A DNA stretch of 64,000 nucleotides from Desulfotignum sp. (GCA_021737695.1 JAIPDL010000001.1:1-64000); one strand, 5' to 3'. Counted from the first letter of the stretch, positions 1 through 9,097 are shown. Numbers and translations are program-made. The notes: generated by a model from the sequence alone, not told the origin.

Positions 1-404
1 AAAGACAGAAAAAACAATGCCACTTTGGGGTTGAGAATATTGGTGATCATTCCCTGCCTGTAAATGGTTATTAAATCGTTGTGTGAAAATCGGCGGTTTT
101 GGTTTTCAAATGCCGGTGTCCGGGTAGCCAGGGCCTTGACGCCCAGAAAAATCAGGTAGATCGCACCGGCCCATTTTACCAGAAAAAAGGCCGTAGCCGA
201 TGTGGACAAAATCAAAGACAGGCCAAATGCCGTGGCCAGCACATGCACCACGCACCCGGACATGATCCCGGCCACAGACACCAGCCCGGCACGGGACCCT
301 TGAGCAATGCTCCGGGTCAGAATATACAGGGTGTCGGTTCCGGGGGTCAGGTTCAGAATAATGGCGGCCGCCAGAAACCCGGCATAATTTTCAATGCCAA
401 ACAC
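1..404 (-). CDS. LysE/RhtB family amino-acid exporter, C-terminus cut by window edge
   Basis: The translation from a GTG at 402-404 gives the N-terminal 134 residues of a LysE/RhtB-type inner-membrane exporter. It opens with the family's hydrophobic first helix and the typical LTPGTD motif near residue 20, followed by a second and third hydrophobic helix containing GVKAL. The motif NILNPKVALFF appears just before the window edge, as in RhtB proteins. The start is chosen because an AAGGAG lies 5 bases upstream of the GTG and there is no in-frame ATG nearby. The family exports amino acids or their analogues by proton antiport. The substrate cannot be told from this fragment. The gene lies 38 bp downstream of ftsY on the same strand. 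Confidence 0.85.
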   Translation of the reverse strand, partial: MFGIENYAGFLAAAIILNLTPGTDTLYILTRSIAQGSRAGLVSVAGIMSGCVVHVLATAFGLSLILSTSATAFFLVKWAGAIYLIFLGVKALATRTPAFENQNRRFSHNDLITIYRQGMITNILNPKVALFFLS

Positions 405-442
405 GCTTGCTCCTTAATTTTGATAATGATTATATCCCGCAG

Positions 443-1564
443 TTAATCAAACAGGGCATTGACAAACCGGACTGCGTCAAATTCCTGTAAATCATCCATG
501 CTTTCTCCCACACCGATGTACCGGATCGGCAGGTGCAGGGTTCCGGCCACTGCCGCCACAATACCGCCTTTGGCCGTACCGTCCAGTTTGGTCAACGCCA
601 GCTGGGTCAGGTTCACAGACTCATGGAACATTTTTGCCTGGGAGATGGCGTTCTGACCGGTGGTGGCATCCAGCACCATGAGCACCTCATGGGGGGCGCC
701 GGGCATTTTTTTTCCCACCGTGCGTTTGATTTTTTTCAGTTCTTCCATCAGATTTTTCTGGGTATGGAGCCGGCCGGCCGTGTCAATGAGCAACACATCC
801 ATACCCCGGGCCATGGCGGCTTCCACCCCGTCATAGGCCACAGCAGCGGGATCTGCGCCCTGTTTATGGCGTACGATGGTCGCACCGGCCCGATCCGCCC
901 AGATGCCCACCTGTTCGATGGCGGCGGCTCTGAACGTATCAGCAGCGGCAATAAGCACTTTTTTGTTTTCCCGGGTGAACCGGGTAGCCAGTTTGCCCAA
1001 TGTGGTGGTTTTGCCGGTGCCATTGACACCCACCACCATGATGATATGGGGCCGGGGCAGGGCAGGGACGGTTTCAGGAACTTCGGTGCTGGGAAACAGA
1101 GCAATGAGTTCTTGTTTGAGTACCCCTTTGAGCTGGTCTGCCGAGGACAGGCGGCCGGCATTTTTCCGGATCCGATCCATCATTTCCATGGTGATGTCCA
1201 TGCCCAAATCTGCGGTAATCAACACCTCTTCCAGTTCCTCAAAAAGTCCGTCGTCAATTTTGCGGCTGGATTTGAACAGGTCATTGATATCCGTGTTCAG
1301 GACTTCCCGGGTTTTGGTCAGGCCGGATTTAAGGCGGCTGAATATTCCTTTTTTATCGGGTTCTTCAGACGGTTGTGGTTCTTTGACCCGTTCATTTTCT
1401 TTACGCCGTTCTTCTTCCTTCAACCGCGCCTGTTCTTTGAGGCGTTCCTGTTCTTTACGCCGTTCTTCTTCTTTCAGCTGCTCCTGTGCTTTGAGCTGTT
1501 CTTGTTTGTTCCGTGTTTCTTGCTCGTTATCTCTGGTTTTTTTTTTGAAAAAATTGAATACCAC
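443..1564 (-). CDS. ftsY: Signal recognition particle receptor FtsY
   Basis: FtsY is the GTPase receptor that docks SRP-ribosome complexes at the membrane for co-translational insertion. The 373-residue product has the full NG domain. G1 is GVNGTGKT at residues 179-186, followed by DTFRAAA at 209-215, then DTAGR and TKLDGTAKGG, which are diagnostic of SRP GTPases. Residues 10-65 form a highly charged Lys/Glu/Arg/Gln stretch built from near-repeats of KEEERRKEQERLKEQ. This corresponds to the variable acidic A domain of FtsY that helps membrane association. The gene is divergent from the phosphofructokinase gene, with about 195 bp between their starts. Identification is secure. Confidence 0.97.
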   Translation of the reverse strand: MVFNFFKKKTRDNEQETRNKQEQLKAQEQLKEEERRKEQERLKEQARLKEEERRKENERVKEPQPSEEPDKKGIFSRLKSGLTKTREVLNTDINDLFKSSRKIDDGLFEELEEVLITADLGMDITMEMMDRIRKNAGRLSSADQLKGVLKQELIALFPSTEVPETVPALPRPHIIMVVGVNGTGKTTTLGKLATRFTRENKKVLIAAADTFRAAAIEQVGIWADRAGATIVRHKQGADPAAVAYDGVEAAMARGMDVLLIDTAGRLHTQKNLMEELKKIKRTVGKKMPGAPHEVLMVLDATTGQNAISQAKMFHESVNLTQLALTKLDGTAKGGIVAAVAGTLHLPIRYIGVGESMDDLQEFDAVRFVNALFD

Positions 1565-1759
1565 GCGGGTGTCTCCTTGTGATGGGCAGATTTTTTGATA
1601 ACCGGTTTGTGTACCGCTCTTTTACAATGTTTGAAAGACCAAATCAACCCTGTAAACCCATGGATTGAATTGTCAGGAATTTCTTTACTTTCCTTGAACG
1701 GGCCGGTAAATTGAGATCGAACAATGCCAAGGCAAAATAATTTTAAAACAGGAGTCAAT

Positions 1760-3868
1760 ATGACCTTTGCGGATGCCATTGAACCACTGCTCGATCATCC
1801 GGTAACCCGGCAGATGACATTGGATACAAATTCGGAAACCAGAGAAAGACAGGCGTTTGAGCCCAGACAAATTGCTGTTTTCGACACCGGTCTTACAGAA
1901 ATGACAGACCAGCCCCAATACCGGTTTGCCGATAATTCTGAAGCCCGGCGGATGCTGCCCGGCATTATTGACAATTGTGTTCAAAAAGTGGCTGCCCGGC
2001 CGGACATGTCCATACAGGAAAAAACGGCATTCTGCAAACCGCGACGGATCGGTGTGGTGTTTTCCGGAGGACCGGCACCCGGGGGGCATACCGTGATTGC
2101 CGGACTGTATGATGCCATGAAAAAAAATCATCCGGATTCCTGTTTATACGGGTTTGTGCTGGGACCCGACGGTCTGCTGGAATCCAGCTGTGTGGAACTC
2201 ACTGAAAAAATGGTGGATGCCCATCGGCATATGGGCGGGTTTTCCATGATCCGAACCGGACGGACCAAAATCGATACGTCTGAAAAAATGGATCAGGCCT
2301 TAAAAACCTGTCAATCCCTGAACCTGGAAGGGGTCGTGATCATCGGCGGGGATGATTCCAACACCAATGCCGCATTTTTAGCCCAGCATTTCAAGTCGGC
2401 CGGTATTCATGTGATCGGGGTCCCCAAAACCATTGACGGAGACATTCAGGTGAAAACCGATGACGGTACCTGCCTGCTGGCGGTTCCGTTCGGGTTTCAT
2501 TCCGCAGCCAGATCTTTTGCCCAGAATATCAGCCATCTGGCATCGGATGCGGCATCAGATGTGAAATACTGGCATGTGTGCAAGGTCATGGGCCGGGTGG
2601 CCAGCCACCTGACCCTGGAGGCGGTGTTGCAGACCCATGCCAATCTGGCATTTATCGGCGAAGAACTGGCCGCGTATACGGACGAGGAGCGCCTCAAAAA
2701 AGCGCAGGAGACCGGGGAAACGGATTTTACCGCCTTCGGGATCACGTTGCGCCATCTGTCCCGGGTGATCTGTGATGCCATTGTCCGGCGTGCGGCATTC
2801 GGCAAAAATTACGGGGTCATGATCATTCCGGAAGGGATTCTGGAATTTATCAATGAGATCCAGATATTCATCATCAAACTCAACAAAATTATTGCGGATT
2901 TCAACACCATTCATGATCTGGATTTTCATCGCACCTTTCCGATGTTGAATGAAAAACTGGATTATCTGCGCCGCATCAGCCAGGGGATGATGGACAGCCA
3001 TCCATTTCCCATCTGGAACGTAAGAGACGATGAACTGTTCAATCAACTGCCGGATTTTTTTCAGGCCGGGCTTCTGGTGGAACGGGATTTCCACGGCAAT
3101 TTCCAGTTTTCCCAGGTCAGAACGGAAAAAATCATCATGGATATGGTCAAGGAATATCTGGGAGCGCTAAAAGAACAGGGCCGCTATAAAATCGGTATCA
3201 GCCAGTCCTATTACCAGTCTTTCATGCGGTCACGAAACCTGGACCCGGACCGGTATGCCCCGGCTTTGTTCAACGATCCAAATGCAGTTTATCTCCTGGT
3301 CAAGCCGGGCATTATGTCATTGAAAACCCTGAAGCAGGCCCTGGTCACTGCCGGACTTCTGGCGCCGGATCAGGATGTTCCCGGTCCGGTCAAAGAAATT
3401 TTCCGCCGGTCAGAACCGGATTTCAAAATGCAGACCCATTTTTATGGATATGACGGCCGGGGCTGCGATCCCACCGCCTTTGACTGTCATTATACCTATA
3501 ACCTGGGCATGACCGCGTTTCATCTGCTTGCCCATGGGAAAACCGGCCAGATGGCAGCCATTAAGAATCTGGAACAGCCGTTTGAAAACTGGGAACCCAT
3601 GGGTATTCCCATTGCCCGGTTGATGCATCTGGAAGAACGCAAAGGCCGGCTGGAGCTGGTCATGGAAAAAAGTCTGGTGGATTTGTCATCCAATGCGTTC
3701 CGGGTGTTTAAAGGAATGCGTGAAAAATGGCTGGCAGCTGAACCAGGTGCGGATCATTTCCGAAAACCCGGGCCGGTGAGGTGTGACAGCCGGTTAGCGG
3801 AAGACCGGCCCATCACCCTGACATTGAATGCCATCGACATGCGTACATCCGGGAATCAGCGAGACTGA
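1760..3868 (+). CDS. pfp: PPi-dependent 6-phosphofructokinase (long form)
   Basis: This enzyme reversibly phosphorylates fructose 6-phosphate using pyrophosphate instead of ATP, so it serves both glycolysis and gluconeogenesis. The 702-residue protein carries the G-loop FSGGPAPGGH near residue 100 and the motif GGDDSNTNA near residue 200. The second Asp, where ATP enzymes have Gly in GGDGS, marks PPi specificity. PKTIDGD follows, as expected for the substrate site. The length fits the long plant-like PFP subgroup. The start at 1760 is chosen because GGAG lies just upstream; an in-frame ATG at 1724 has no ribosome site. It is a single gene, ending 10 bp before the convergent ahbD. Confidence 0.92.
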   Translation: MTFADAIEPLLDHPVTRQMTLDTNSETRERQAFEPRQIAVFDTGLTEMTDQPQYRFADNSEARRMLPGIIDNCVQKVAARPDMSIQEKTAFCKPRRIGVVFSGGPAPGGHTVIAGLYDAMKKNHPDSCLYGFVLGPDGLLESSCVELTEKMVDAHRHMGGFSMIRTGRTKIDTSEKMDQALKTCQSLNLEGVVIIGGDDSNTNAAFLAQHFKSAGIHVIGVPKTIDGDIQVKTDDGTCLLAVPFGFHSAARSFAQNISHLASDAASDVKYWHVCKVMGRVASHLTLEAVLQTHANLAFIGEELAAYTDEERLKKAQETGETDFTAFGITLRHLSRVICDAIVRRAAFGKNYGVMIIPEGILEFINEIQIFIIKLNKIIADFNTIHDLDFHRTFPMLNEKLDYLRRISQGMMDSHPFPIWNVRDDELFNQLPDFFQAGLLVERDFHGNFQFSQVRTEKIIMDMVKEYLGALKEQGRYKIGISQSYYQSFMRSRNLDPDRYAPALFNDPNAVYLLVKPGIMSLKTLKQALVTAGLLAPDQDVPGPVKEIFRRSEPDFKMQTHFYGYDGRGCDPTAFDCHYTYNLGMTAFHLLAHGKTGQMAAIKNLEQPFENWEPMGIPIARLMHLEERKGRLELVMEKSLVDLSSNAFRVFKGMREKWLAAEPGADHFRKPGPVRCDSRLAEDRPITLTLNAIDMRTSGNQRD

Positions 3869-3878
3869 CTCCCTGATG

Positions 3879-4982
3879 TCACGCTTTTTTTAAAGGCTGG
3901 TATGTGCATAACGGTTCTTCGGCCAGGTAGCTGCCCGTGGCTTCATAGGCCCGGGCACGGCAACCGCCGCAGACCCGTTTGTATTCACATACCCCACATT
4001 TTCCCGTCAGGTTTGAAAAATCTCTTAATTCATTGAACACCCGGGAGTTTTCCCAGACATCTTTGAACGATTCGGCCCGAATGTCTCCGCAGGTCACATC
4101 CAGAAATCCGCAGGTCTGCACCCGTCCCACATGGGAAATAAAGCAGAAACCTGTTCCGGCCAGACATCCCCTTGTGACCGCATCCAGACCATGGCTTTCA
4201 AAAGACACGGTTTTTCCTTCATCGTGCGCCCGCTGGCGCAGTATCCGGTAATAATGGGGGGCACAGGTGGCTTTCAACTGGAGCGGGGTTTTATCCCGCT
4301 GGTCATAGAACCAGTTCAGGGTTTGCTCATATTCGACGGCATCAATGCCTGAATCCACGATATATTTTCCCCGGCCCGTAGGTACCAGCAGAAAAATATG
4401 GTGGGCCACAGCGCCCAGATTTTCGGCCAGCTTCAGAATGGCCGGGATTTCTGTCAGATTGGTTTTGGTAATGGTGGTGTTGATCTGAAACTCCAGGCCG
4501 GCGGCTTTGGCGAAATTGATTCCCCGGATCGCGTCATCAAACGCGTGATCCAACCCCCTGAAATCATCATGGGTTTGCGGGGATGCCCCGTCCAGGCTCA
4601 CGCTGATGCGCTGGATGCCGCTTTGTTTGAGTTTTTCCACAATTTCAGGTGTAAGCAATGTGCCGTTGGGGGCCATGACCATGCGCAGTCCGATGCGGTT
4701 ACCATAGGCGGCAATGTCGAAAATATCTTCTCGAAGCAACGGCTCTCCGCCGGTGAGAATAATGATGGGCGTGCCCACTTCCCGGATCTGATCCAGCAGG
4801 GTATACGCTTGCCGGGTGGTCAGTTCGTTTTCATAGGGGTGATCTTCGGCCCCGGCCCGGCAGTGCTTGCAGGAAAGATTGCATCGCCGGGTGGTTTCCC
4901 ATGCCACCAGGCGCAGGGTATGCGTGCCGGCAGGATGACCGGCTTTGCCGCCATGGACTGAAGACGGATGGTGATGGGTCAT
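3879..4982 (-). CDS. ahbD: Radical SAM heme synthase AhbD (Fe-coproporphyrin III decarboxylase)
   Basis: AhbD performs the last step of the siroheme-dependent heme pathway, oxidative decarboxylation of two propionates of Fe-coproporphyrin III to give heme b. The 367-residue protein has the radical SAM triad CNLSCKHC at residues 34-41, TGGEPLL near residue 77, and a C-terminal SPASM-like cysteine cluster (CGVC, CGGCRARAYEATG, PLC) for auxiliary Fe-S clusters. That cluster pattern is shared by AhbC and AhbD. The start overlaps the hemB stop by 4 bp, so the two are probably translationally coupled. Distinction from AhbC rests on the heme-operon context and the GGCRARAYEATG tail. It is the last gene of the operon. 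Confidence 0.9.
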   Translation of the reverse strand: MTHHHPSSVHGGKAGHPAGTHTLRLVAWETTRRCNLSCKHCRAGAEDHPYENELTTRQAYTLLDQIREVGTPIIILTGGEPLLREDIFDIAAYGNRIGLRMVMAPNGTLLTPEIVEKLKQSGIQRISVSLDGASPQTHDDFRGLDHAFDDAIRGINFAKAAGLEFQINTTITKTNLTEIPAILKLAENLGAVAHHIFLLVPTGRGKYIVDSGIDAVEYEQTLNWFYDQRDKTPLQLKATCAPHYYRILRQRAHDEGKTVSFESHGLDAVTRGCLAGTGFCFISHVGRVQTCGFLDVTCGDIRAESFKDVWENSRVFNELRDFSNLTGKCGVCEYKRVCGGCRARAYEATGSYLAEEPLCTYQPLKKA

Positions 4983-5956
4983 GATGCCTCCAGAACACGG
5001 GCCACGTCAATGGCGGAATAGGTTAAAATCATATCTGCACCGGCCCGTTTGATTGCAGTCAGCGTTTCCAGAATCAATGCCGTGGCATCCACCCATCCCA
5101 TCATCTCTCCCGCCTTCATGATGCTGTATTCTCCAGAAACGTTGTATGCGGCAATGGGCAGATCGATTTCCTGTTTCAGACGTAAAATAATATCCAGATA
5201 GGCCAGGGCCGGTTTGACCATGATGATGTCCGCCCCTTCTTCAATATCCATGGTCGCTTCCCTGATGGCTTCCATGGCATTGGCCGGATCCATCTGATAG
5301 GTTTTCCGGTCTCCGAACTGCGGGGATGAGTCGGCGGCCTGGCGAAAGGGCCCATAAAAGGCGGATGCATATTTCACGGCATAGGACATGACCGGTATGT
5401 GATCAAATCCGTCTTCATCCAGTGTCTGGCGGATCTCTGCGACCCGGCCGTCCATCATGTCGGACGGGGCCACCATGTCGGCGCCGGCTTTGGCGTGGGA
5501 CAGCGCTACTTTTGCCAGCAGGTCCAAAGATGCGTCATTGTCGATGATACCGTTATCCACCACCCCGCAATGCCCATGTTCTGTGTAACCGCACAAACAC
5601 ACATCCGTGATCACAGTGAGATCGGGCACCGCATCCTTGATTTTGGCCACGGTTTTCTGGACGATTCCGTCATCTGCATAAGCCCGGGTGGCCAAGGGGT
5701 CTTTTTTGTCCGGAATGCCGAACAGAATGATGGCGGGAATGCCTGCATCTCTGGCCTGTTTTGCCATCTCGACAATATAATCACCAGACATCTGAAAATG
5801 ACCGGGCATGGATTCAATGGGTTTTTTGATTTGGCGGCCTTGGATGGCAAACATCGGCTGGATCAGATCGTTCCGGGAGAGAAGGGTCTCCCGGATCATG
5901 CGCCGGAGGGAGGGAGTCGCCCGCATCCGCCGGGGTCTGTAATCGGGAAACAGCAT
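4979..5956 (-). CDS. hemB: Porphobilinogen synthase (delta-aminolevulinic acid dehydratase)
   Basis: HemB condenses two 5-aminolevulinate molecules into porphobilinogen, the first common tetrapyrrole step. The 325-residue product has the usual length. It shows the zinc-binding cysteine triad in CLCGYTEHGHCG, so it should be a zinc-dependent form. The active-site lysines lie in YAVKYASAF and in MVKPALAYLD. The allosteric magnesium site region is also present (RRMRATPSLRRM at the N-terminus). The gene is tightly packed, 1 bp after ahbC and overlapping ahbD by 4 bp. Having the shared early enzyme between two late heme enzymes fits a dedicated tetrapyrrole operon. Confidence 0.97.
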   Translation of the reverse strand: MLFPDYRPRRMRATPSLRRMIRETLLSRNDLIQPMFAIQGRQIKKPIESMPGHFQMSGDYIVEMAKQARDAGIPAIILFGIPDKKDPLATRAYADDGIVQKTVAKIKDAVPDLTVITDVCLCGYTEHGHCGVVDNGIIDNDASLDLLAKVALSHAKAGADMVAPSDMMDGRVAEIRQTLDEDGFDHIPVMSYAVKYASAFYGPFRQAADSSPQFGDRKTYQMDPANAMEAIREATMDIEEGADIIMVKPALAYLDIILRLKQEIDLPIAAYNVSGEYSIMKAGEMMGWVDATALILETLTAIKRAGADMILTYSAIDVARVLEAS

Positions 5957-5957
5957 C

Positions 5958-7145
5958 TTATTTCTCCTTTGAAATTTCTTGGTCCGTCAGATAGCACGCC
6001 GGATCTGAATCCCAGGGGTCGTTGGCCACGGATTCGGCCCTGGCCCTGAAATTGCCGGCACAGATATCCAGCCACCGGCATGTGGCGCACCGGCCTTTGA
6101 CATGTTTTTTCTTTTCTTTCATTTTCATCAGAAATTCATTGGATTCATCCGTCCAGATCTGTGAAAACGGGCGGTCCTTGATATTGCCCAATGATTTTTC
6201 CCGCCAGAACTGATCCGGATACACTTCACCATCCCAGGAAATACATCCGATGCCTCTGCCTGAATTGTTACCTTCGTTCATTTCCAGAAGCTCCAGCACT
6301 TCAGCTGCCCGCTTGGGATCTTCTTTTAAAAGTCGCTGGTAAAGATAAGGCCCGTCCGCATGGTTGTCCACGGTCAGAATCTCCTTGGGCTTGTTCCGGT
6401 TGTGCAGGTCTTTTGTCCGGTCCATAATCAGATCCAGCACCTGCCGGGTTTCCTCATGGGTCAGGTCTTCCTTGGCGATCTCAGACCCCCGGCCGGAATA
6501 CACCAGGTGATAGAAACAGGCCCGGGGAATGTTTTTTTCTTCCAGAAGATCAAAAATACCGGGAATGTCCTGGACATTGCGCTTGTTGATGGTGAACCGC
6601 AATCCGACTTTGATGCCGGCTGCCTGGCAGTGGTCAATGGCAGCCATGGCCCGTTTGAACGATCCGGGCACGCCTCTGAACATGTCATGGGTGGGTTCCA
6701 GCCCGTCCAGGCTGATGCCCACATAGGACAGGCCGATGTCTTTGAGTATTTTTGCTTTTTCTTTGGTGATCAGCGTGCCGTTGGTGGAAATCACGGCCCG
6801 CATCCCTTTGGACACGGCATATTGGGCATATTCCACCAGCCGGGGGTGCACCAGCGGCTCGCCGCCGGAAAACAGCAGTACCGGCACACCGAAATCCGCC
6901 AGATCATCCATCATGGCAAGGGCTTGATCCCGGTTCAGTTCGTTGTCATAGCAAATGTCTTCGGACCGGGCGTAACAGTGCACACATTTCAAATTACACC
7001 GCTGGGTCATGTTCCAGACCACCACGGGCTTCTTGTCAATGGAAAACTGAAGCAGGTGAGAAGGAAGCGATCCTGACTGACGCGAATAGCGCAGCGTGTC
7101 CGAGGGCTCCACCGTGGCACAATACAGTTTTGAAATTCCAATCAT
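5958..7145 (-). CDS. ahbC: Radical SAM AhbC (12,18-didecarboxysiroheme deacetylase)
   Basis: AhbC removes the two acetate side chains of 12,18-didecarboxysiroheme to give Fe-coproporphyrin III, the substrate of AhbD. The 395-residue protein has CNLKCVHC at residues 50-57 for the SAM-binding 4Fe-4S cluster and FSGGEPL near residue 95. A C-terminal cysteine cluster (CATCRWLDIC, then DPACYL) is followed by a short tail. The N-terminus, with YCATVEPSDTLRYSR, is characteristic of this family. The start overlaps the stop of the clpX-like gene by 4 bp. AhbA/AhbB, the siroheme decarboxylase, are not in the window and must be elsewhere if the pathway is complete. Confidence 0.9.
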   Translation of the reverse strand: MIGISKLYCATVEPSDTLRYSRQSGSLPSHLLQFSIDKKPVVVWNMTQRCNLKCVHCYARSEDICYDNELNRDQALAMMDDLADFGVPVLLFSGGEPLVHPRLVEYAQYAVSKGMRAVISTNGTLITKEKAKILKDIGLSYVGISLDGLEPTHDMFRGVPGSFKRAMAAIDHCQAAGIKVGLRFTINKRNVQDIPGIFDLLEEKNIPRACFYHLVYSGRGSEIAKEDLTHEETRQVLDLIMDRTKDLHNRNKPKEILTVDNHADGPYLYQRLLKEDPKRAAEVLELLEMNEGNNSGRGIGCISWDGEVYPDQFWREKSLGNIKDRPFSQIWTDESNEFLMKMKEKKKHVKGRCATCRWLDICAGNFRARAESVANDPWDSDPACYLTDQEISKEK

Positions 7146-8887
7146 TTGATCTCTTTCCTGATAAGTTGGTTCAGATAGGCTTCACTGTCGTGCAGATCTG
7201 TTTTTGTTAGAAAAAACCGGTGTTTGCCGGTTTTTTCTTTGATCAGGTTCAGCCCGTCATAAAACGCGTTGTGAAGTTTGGATAAAATATCGTCGGCAGA
7301 CGCCCCATGATCCAAAATCTGTGTCATCAGAAAATCAATGGCATCTTCCTCAAAAATAATGTCAAGCCCCATGTTTCTGGACGTTTCCCGTTCAATCTCT
7401 TTGATTGTATTATAATGGGTTGTGATGCGGCTGACAGCATCATCGATTTCCAGCACATGGGCATGGAAATACCGGGCTGCCATTTCACACCGGGCCGCAG
7501 ATAAATTCAATCCATGGGTGGTGACCAGGGTGTCTGCATTTTCCTGGATATACCGGGTGATATAGTGGATTTGGGTCTCCGAGGTTTTTTCGTGCAGCGA
7601 TTTCCAGTCATGTGCCGGCGTGTGGCTAAGCAGATCAGTCAGCGTGCCCAAAGGATCGTTGATCACCTGCTTGGTCACCACCAGCCGGGAAATCCGAAAA
7701 GATGGCAGTTTTTCTTCAAAAGGCAGCAATGCATCTTCCACCACCGATACCAGGCCTCTGGCGCCGGTATTTTCCTTGAAAGCCCGGTGCGCTAAAACGG
7801 TTAATGCATCATCGTTAAAAACAATATCAATACCATATGCGGCAAAATCCAGTCGTTTGTTCAATATCACCGGATTGTTGGGCATTTTAAGAATGGTATA
7901 CAAATCTGTTTCACTTAACGTCTCCAGAATGCACCGCACAGGAACACGTCCGATAAATTCGGATTCAAAACCAAACTTGACCAGATCTTCGGCCCGGGTC
8001 TGTTTCAGCAGGGACGTGTCATCATCAGTACTGCTGAGCCTGGAATTGAACCCGATGGTCTGGCGGGTCAACCGCTGCCGGACCAGGTCGGTGAGTCCGG
8101 TGAACGCGCCGCTAAGAATAAACAGGATATTGGCTGTGTTCACCCGCCGGACCACGCGTTTTCCGGTGCGTTGAAACCGTTCGAGCTCTTGCATCATGGA
8201 TACCGGATCATGGGGGACTTTCAGGTCCACTTCAGTTTCTTCCATGGGTTTGAGCAATGCCCGCTGGACCCCGGATCTGGAAACCTGGGCGCCAATGACA
8301 TCGGGACTGGCCGCGATTTTATCGATCTCATCCAGATACACGATGCCGCATTCCGCCAGTTCGATATCATCTTCCGCCTCCTTGACCAGATCCCGGATCA
8401 GATCCTCTACATCCCCGCCCACGTATCCAGTTTCCGAAAACTTGGTGGCATCCGCCTTGACAAAAGGGACACCTATTTTTCTGGCAATGAGTTTGATGAG
8501 ATAGGTTTTTCCGATACCGGTGGGCCCCAGCATCAGAATATTGGATTTGATATTGCCTGTGATTTTCGATCCTTTGTCTTCGCGGGTTTCCTGGTGACGG
8601 ATTCGATTGAAATGGGTGCAGATTTTCGTGGCAAGAACCGATTTGGCCTGATTCTGCCGGACCACATACTGATCCAGATAGGCGATCAGTTCTGCCGGTT
8701 TGATGGTGAAGTCCACCAGCTCTTTTTTCCCTTTGTTCGGTACGCTACCGTTTACCGATGATTTTTGGGGCTGAGCTGTGGGAGAAATGATCCGGACATT
8801 GCCGCCGAATTTCTTATTTAAAAACTCTCCCAGTTCTTTTTCTATTTTCTTGGGATCTTGTGCCCATGTCGTCTGTGTTTGTTTCAT
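7142..8887 (-). CDS. ClpX-like AAA+ unfoldase lacking the zinc-binding domain
   Basis: The 581-residue protein is a ClpX paralogue. It has Walker A GPTGIGKT (121-128), pore loop GYVG (154-157), Walker B VYLDEID (183-189), an IGF tripeptide (278-280) where ClpX carries its ClpP-docking loop, arginine-finger region EFIGRVPV, and sensor-2 TGARGL (374-379). The first 89 residues contain no cysteine, so the ClpX zinc finger is absent and replaced by a polar N-terminus. About 165 extra residues follow the AAA+ module after residue 415; I do not recognise them. It is the first gene of the ahbC-hemB-ahbD operon, overlapping ahbC by 4 bp. The IGF motif suggests it still engages ClpP. Its substrate is unknown. 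Confidence 0.85.
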   Translation of the reverse strand: MKQTQTTWAQDPKKIEKELGEFLNKKFGGNVRIISPTAQPQKSSVNGSVPNKGKKELVDFTIKPAELIAYLDQYVVRQNQAKSVLATKICTHFNRIRHQETREDKGSKITGNIKSNILMLGPTGIGKTYLIKLIARKIGVPFVKADATKFSETGYVGGDVEDLIRDLVKEAEDDIELAECGIVYLDEIDKIAASPDVIGAQVSRSGVQRALLKPMEETEVDLKVPHDPVSMMQELERFQRTGKRVVRRVNTANILFILSGAFTGLTDLVRQRLTRQTIGFNSRLSSTDDDTSLLKQTRAEDLVKFGFESEFIGRVPVRCILETLSETDLYTILKMPNNPVILNKRLDFAAYGIDIVFNDDALTVLAHRAFKENTGARGLVSVVEDALLPFEEKLPSFRISRLVVTKQVINDPLGTLTDLLSHTPAHDWKSLHEKTSETQIHYITRYIQENADTLVTTHGLNLSAARCEMAARYFHAHVLEIDDAVSRITTHYNTIKEIERETSRNMGLDIIFEEDAIDFLMTQILDHGASADDILSKLHNAFYDGLNLIKEKTGKHRFFLTKTDLHDSEAYLNQLIRKEIK

Positions 8888-8950
8888 AATTGTTCAATGT
8901 AAGCAGACTTCCAAAAAAATCAAGAGATTGTGCAACCCGGCATAGCGCTC

Positions 8951-8988
8951 AAATGAAAACAGCCATGAACATTGCTGCCCATGGCTGT
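8951..8988 (-). terminator. Stem-loop after tRNA-Leu
   Basis: A perfect 9-bp inverted repeat (arms 8959-8967 and 8980-8988, 12-base loop) lies just past the 3' end of the tRNA on the minus strand. The transcript continues into TTTTC, a short U-rich run. This fits a rho-independent terminator for gapA-tpiA-secG-tRNA, although the U run is short. Confidence 0.55.
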
Positions 8989-8995
8989 CAAATTA

Positions 8996-9080
8996 TGGTG
9001 CCGAAGGGGAGATTTGAACTCCCACGGGTCGCCCCACACGCCCCTCAAGCGTGCGTGTCTACCTATTCCACCACTTCGGC
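8996..9080 (-). tRNA. tRNA-Leu (anticodon GAG)
   Basis: The minus strand folds as an 85-base tRNA including an encoded CCA end. The acceptor stem GCCGAAG pairs with CTTCGGC, the anticodon stem CACGC pairs with GCGTG around a TTGAGGG loop with anticodon GAG, and the T arm contains GTTCAAATC. The long variable arm TGGGGCGACCCGT is a class II feature expected for leucine. It begins only 17 bp after the secG stop codon, so it is probably co-transcribed with secG, as secG-leucine tRNA pairs are in many proteobacteria. Confidence 0.95.
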
Positions 9081-9097
9081 CGGCATATTCTTGAAAT

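Noticed and set aside
533-1582. Long plus-strand open frame opposite ftsY
   Set aside because: It is the mirror of the FtsY coding strand, with low-complexity Phe/Leu runs from the antisense of the Lys/Glu repeats and no family motifs.
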